From the NCBI GenBank assembly GCA_002342065.1, contig DDPF01000012.1, positions 310,001-374,000 of the forward strand: a stretch of DNA of 64,000 nt, written 5' to 3'. This stretch comes from Bacteroidetes bacterium UBA2475. GTDB lineage: Bacteria > Bacteroidota > Bacteroidia > B-17B0 > Aurantibacillaceae. This document shows, one piece after another, positions 62,562 through 64,000 of the stretch. Position numbers and translations under genes: made by a program. The stretch's first letter is position 1. Each line of letters opens with the position of its first letter. The notes under the pieces are model-generated. The model was not told the DNA's origin, made no database searches, and worked only from the letters and a program-made list of their open reading frames with translations.

Positions 62562-64000
62562 ATGAAGAATTTCTATTTGACTCTTTTGGTTTTAATTTCA
62601 TTAGGCATATTGGCTCGAAAGCCTTCATTTAATAATTCTACCAACCTGGCTTTTATTCCTAACATGGGTCAAATTATTACAGATGTAAATACACCTGCAA
62701 GCATGGTTCACTTTAAAGCAAGTGTTAGCGGACTAGAGTTTTATTTAACGGATAATGGAATAAGTTATGTTTTTGTGAAACATAACCGTGATCTTTATGA
62801 TGCGGGGTTAGGTGGTTCGCCAAATCCTAACTTCCAGCCAACTACAGAGTACGGTAGAATTGATATGAATTTGAAAAACGCAAATATTAACAAGAACAAC
62901 GTTGTTAAAGAATTTTCTACTGAAGCTCAATACAATTATTATTACGCGCAATGTCCAACAGGCGCTTTAGCTTTAAATGGTTATCATAAACTTACATATA
63001 AAAATGTTTATCCAAATATCGACTGGGTAATTTATAGTGACAATAAAAAACATTTGAAATATGAATTTATTGTTCATCCTGGAGGCAATCCCTCTCAAAT
63101 AGAAATGGAATATAAGTGGGCGGATGTAAACGTTACTCAAAATTCGATCACTCTATCCTCACCAATGGGGAAGATCCAAGAGCAAGATCTTTTTGTGTAT
63201 GTAAAAGAAACAGGTGATACAGTTCCCGCAAACTATGTGCAAAATGGAAATAAAGTAAGTATTAATACACAAGCTCCGGCAGGTAAAACATTAATTATCG
63301 ATCCGCCCTTGTATTGGTCTACCTACTGGGGAAGTGCTGGCTCTGAACAAACACAGGCGCTTGTTACCTCGGGTGTTGGAGAGTATGTTTTTATTGCAGG
63401 ATATACTAGTAGCACTACATTTCCTACAACTAATCCTGGTTCAGGTACTTATTACCAAGGCGTTTTTGGTGGAAATTTCGATGCGTTTATTACGAAGTTT
63501 GATACTAACGGTGTACACATTTGGTCTACTTATTATGGTGGGTCCGGTAGCGAAGGTTCAACCAGCTATACAGGTATCTCAATCGCTTGTGGCGCTGGGA
63601 CCGACCTTTGGCTTGTAGGAACAACCAACTCTACTAATTTGCCTTTGCAAAATGCAGGCGGAAGTGCTTATTATCAGGCCGCAAATGGCGGGGCTTATGA
63701 TTTTTTTGTGGTTAAATTCAATTACGCCGGCGTGCGCCAACATGCTACCTACGTTGGTGGCTCCGGAGATGATGCAGGATTAAACCATGGCGCAGGTGCT
63801 GACTGTGACCCCGCCGGAAATCTTTATTTTTCGGGGAGGATGCTATCTACAAATTTCCCATTACTAAATCCGGGAGGCGGTGCCTACTTTGACAACACGC
63901 AAAATGGTAGTGATGATCTTTGCATCGTGAAATTTTCACAGGGTTGCCAAATGTTATGGTCCACCATTTTAGGCGGTAGCCTTGATGACATGAACTATTC
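62562..64000 (+). CDS. SBBP beta-propeller surface protein, C-terminus cut by window edge
   Basis: The frame is open from ATG 62562 to the window end (479 residues and continuing). It starts with a signal-like segment (MKNFYLTLLVLISLGILA). A DUF7948-type N-domain follows (AFIPNMGQIITDVNTPASMVHF, LTYKNVYPNIDWVIYSDNK, YEFIVHPGGNPSQI). From about residue 250 come SBBP repeats, recognised by WSTYWGSAGSEQTQAL, GNFDAFITKFDTNG, WSTYYGGSGSEG and YDFFVVKFNYAG. Such proteins are secreted, usually through T9SS, but their C-terminus is not in view. Function is unknown. Confidence 0.85.
   Translation, partial: MKNFYLTLLVLISLGILARKPSFNNSTNLAFIPNMGQIITDVNTPASMVHFKASVSGLEFYLTDNGISYVFVKHNRDLYDAGLGGSPNPNFQPTTEYGRIDMNLKNANINKNNVVKEFSTEAQYNYYYAQCPTGALALNGYHKLTYKNVYPNIDWVIYSDNKKHLKYEFIVHPGGNPSQIEMEYKWADVNVTQNSITLSSPMGKIQEQDLFVYVKETGDTVPANYVQNGNKVSINTQAPAGKTLIIDPPLYWSTYWGSAGSEQTQALVTSGVGEYVFIAGYTSSTTFPTTNPGSGTYYQGVFGGNFDAFITKFDTNGVHIWSTYYGGSGSEGSTSYTGISIACGAGTDLWLVGTTNSTNLPLQNAGGSAYYQAANGGAYDFFVVKFNYAGVRQHATYVGGSGDDAGLNHGAGADCDPAGNLYFSGRMLSTNFPLLNPGGGAYFDNTQNGSDDLCIVKFSQGCQMLWSTILGGSLDDMNY

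Overview
The window is AT-rich chromosomal DNA from a member of the Bacteroidota. The evidence is the many secreted proteins with C-terminal type IX secretion (T9SS) sorting domains, SprB-like repeats with a gliding-type C-terminus, TAnnTTTG-type promoters, Bacteroidota-type lipoproteins, and a tmRNA whose tag reads GEDNSYAMAA. Class III PHA synthase (phaE, phaC) and cyanophycin synthetase point to an organism that stores both carbon and nitrogen polymers. I cannot name a genus.

Layout. 1-10.6 kb: a truncated TPR/PD40 lipoprotein gene; a small zinc-ribbon plus lipoprotein operon behind a textbook sigma-54 promoter; rpoN itself; a beta-barrel gene; dps; another beta-barrel gene; cphA, split by a one-base frameshift; and a coiled-coil lipoprotein. 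10.6-43.3 kb: a phosphate-starvation region. It holds a PhoX-like phosphatase, three purple-acid-phosphatase-like (PAP-like) enzymes, a choice-of-anchor-I beta-propeller protein, a PhoD-type phosphatase, a PstS-like phosphate-binding lipoprotein, and a plcP-glycosyltransferase-lipid kinase operon that looks like phospholipid remodelling. Three paralogous di-heme cytochrome c peroxidase/MauG-like proteins are interleaved. Each lies directly downstream of a phosphatase or phosphatase pair, and all end in a shared GGEY/SGEY tail. A sensor histidine kinase and several T9SS cargo proteins lie inside this region. 43.4-47.5 kb: a large SprB-repeat surface protein and a DUF2490 outer-membrane protein. 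47.6-53.2 kb: the imuA-imuB-dnaE2 mutasome operon, flanked by copies of a dispersed repeat. 53.5-53.9 kb: tmRNA (ssrA). 54-64 kb: a small secreted protein, a second histidine kinase, an S41 peptidase, a saccharopine/alanine dehydrogenase-like enzyme, phaC and phaE separated by a strong hairpin, queG with a TTG start, and the beginning of an SBBP beta-propeller protein.

How it fits together (inference): the 10.6-43.3 kb block reads as an integrated low-phosphate response. Secreted iron-dependent phosphatases release phosphate, PstS binds it, and PlcP with a glycosyltransferase would replace phospholipids with glycolipids. The repeated phosphatase to di-heme peroxidase pairing is the least explained and most interesting architecture here. 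A direct repeat with 11-bp period upstream of one phosphatase operon has the geometry of a PhoB-type binding site.

Limits: all calls come from reading the sequence and translations. No database search, alignment or folding calculation was run.
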